Shown piece after piece: positions 63,764-64,000 of a stretch of DNA of 64,000 nt. A program made the translations under genes and the position numbers. This stretch comes from a virus: positions 248,001-312,000 of the IMG/VR virus record IMGVR_UViG_3300044957_000763; one strand, written 5' to 3'. The notes under the pieces are model-generated. The model was not told the origin of the DNA, did no database searches, and saw only the letters and a list, made by a program, of their open reading frames with translations. Every line of letters starts with the position of its first letter. The stretch's first letter is position 1.

Positions 63764-64000
63764 ATGAGCGGAAATGCACTGCCAGAAGACTACGAAGAAC
63801 TATGGAGACAAGAAGAACTCAAATCAAAGAACAAGAAGGAAATCAAATGCGTGTGCGTCTGTGGAAGAGAAAGAATACTGGAAGTGGATAAAGACAACGA
63901 AGACCTGACACAAATCACAAATTACCCGTGCAAGTGCGGACTGTTTATGTGCGTGGTGGGAACAAAACCAGGACTCCATACACCAATAGACTTAATGTGG
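63764..64000 (+). CDS. Zinc-ribbon protein, partial at window end
   Basis: Starts after AGGTGA with a 5-nt spacer; open to the window edge (79 codons). Contains CVCVCG and CKCG, a ribbon like those at 58395-60322. Acidic N-terminal part (LPEDYEELWRQEEL). Function unknown. Confidence 0.65.
   Translation, partial: MSGNALPEDYEELWRQEELKSKNKKEIKCVCVCGRERILEVDKDNEDLTQITNYPCKCGLFMCVVGTKPGLHTPIDLMW

Noticed and set aside
1-64000. Recoded genetic code, as in some huge phages with TAG reassigned
   Set aside because: TAA, TAG and TGA all end genes at expected positions (for example TAG at 2400-2402, TGA at 41123-41125) and long genes are uninterrupted.

Overview
The window looks like part of a very large (jumbo or huge) phage genome, or a phage-derived megaplasmid. 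About 100 mostly short genes are tightly packed on both strands with many ATGA and TAATG overlaps. They include an amidase endolysin, three tRNAs, an RNA ligase, homing-type endonucleases, two TnpB elements, many small zinc-ribbon proteins and a large share of unrecognised proteins. The standard code is used (TAA, TAG and TGA all end genes) and base composition is moderately AT-rich. No terminase, portal or tail gene is recognisable; one protein at 56137-57156 has a weak capsid-like look. The host cannot be named. A very common -10 hexamer placed exactly 5-6 nt before the start codon implies a host that translates leaderless mRNAs efficiently (common in Actinobacteria and Deinococcus-Thermus, among others), and an OmpA-type peptidoglycan-binding domain hints at a diderm envelope.

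Layout. 1-4.8 kb: mostly leftward small genes (Nudix hydrolase, methyltransferase, endolysin). 4.9-8.4 kb: a cluster of selfish nucleases (five-repeat zinc-finger/Vsr-like nuclease, zinc-finger-less TnpB, HNH endonuclease). 8.4-9.0 kb: three tandem tRNAs, all with glutamine anticodons, behind a structured leader that encodes a peptide with five consecutive Gln codons. 9.0-17.5 kb: ZIP metal transporter, RNA ligase, nucleoside-deoxyribosyltransferase-like protein, voltage-gated K+ channel, mini-HisRS-like protein, AAA-CYTH fusion, glycoside hydrolase, and an ArgRS-like protein without its HIGH histidines. 17.5-22.3 kb: NadD-like adenylyltransferase, two SpoT-type HD hydrolases, a second glycoside hydrolase with an inserted beta-rich domain, DUF3307 membrane protein. 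22.4-28.3 kb: a host-like operon for an ABC importer (OmpA-tailed binding protein, permease, ATPase), NADAR protein and two coiled-coil proteins, closed by a strong terminator. 28.3-36.7 kb: unknowns, DUF1003 protein, an AAA+/M41 metalloprotease chimera and an XRE regulator. 36.7-37.9 kb: canonical TnpB. 38-50 kb: nucleases, metallophosphoesterase, thioesterase, SpoU methyltransferase, methionine aminopeptidase, second deoxyribosyltransferase-like protein, secreted protein. 50-60.8 kb: mostly unknowns, a C5-methyltransferase-like protein, GAF protein and a zinc-ribbon gene family. 60.9-63.7 kb: four tandem paralogues made of a 26-residue repeat.

How the parts may work together. Much of the content tunes host physiology: NAD/ADP-ribose and nucleoside metabolism (Nudix, NadD, NADAR, two deoxyribosyltransferase-like proteins), alarmone breakdown (two HD proteins), ion and solute flow (ZIP, K+ channel, ABC importer), and translation or tRNA repair (tRNAs, RNA ligase, two degenerate synthetases, MetAP, SpoU). 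Transcription has two styles: first genes are usually leaderless, while genes inside operons use Shine-Dalgarno sites or start-stop overlap. At least twelve otherwise unrelated proteins end in a similar short tail of the form S-x-L-D-x-(I/L/M)-(L/F/M), the most interesting protein-level signal in the window.
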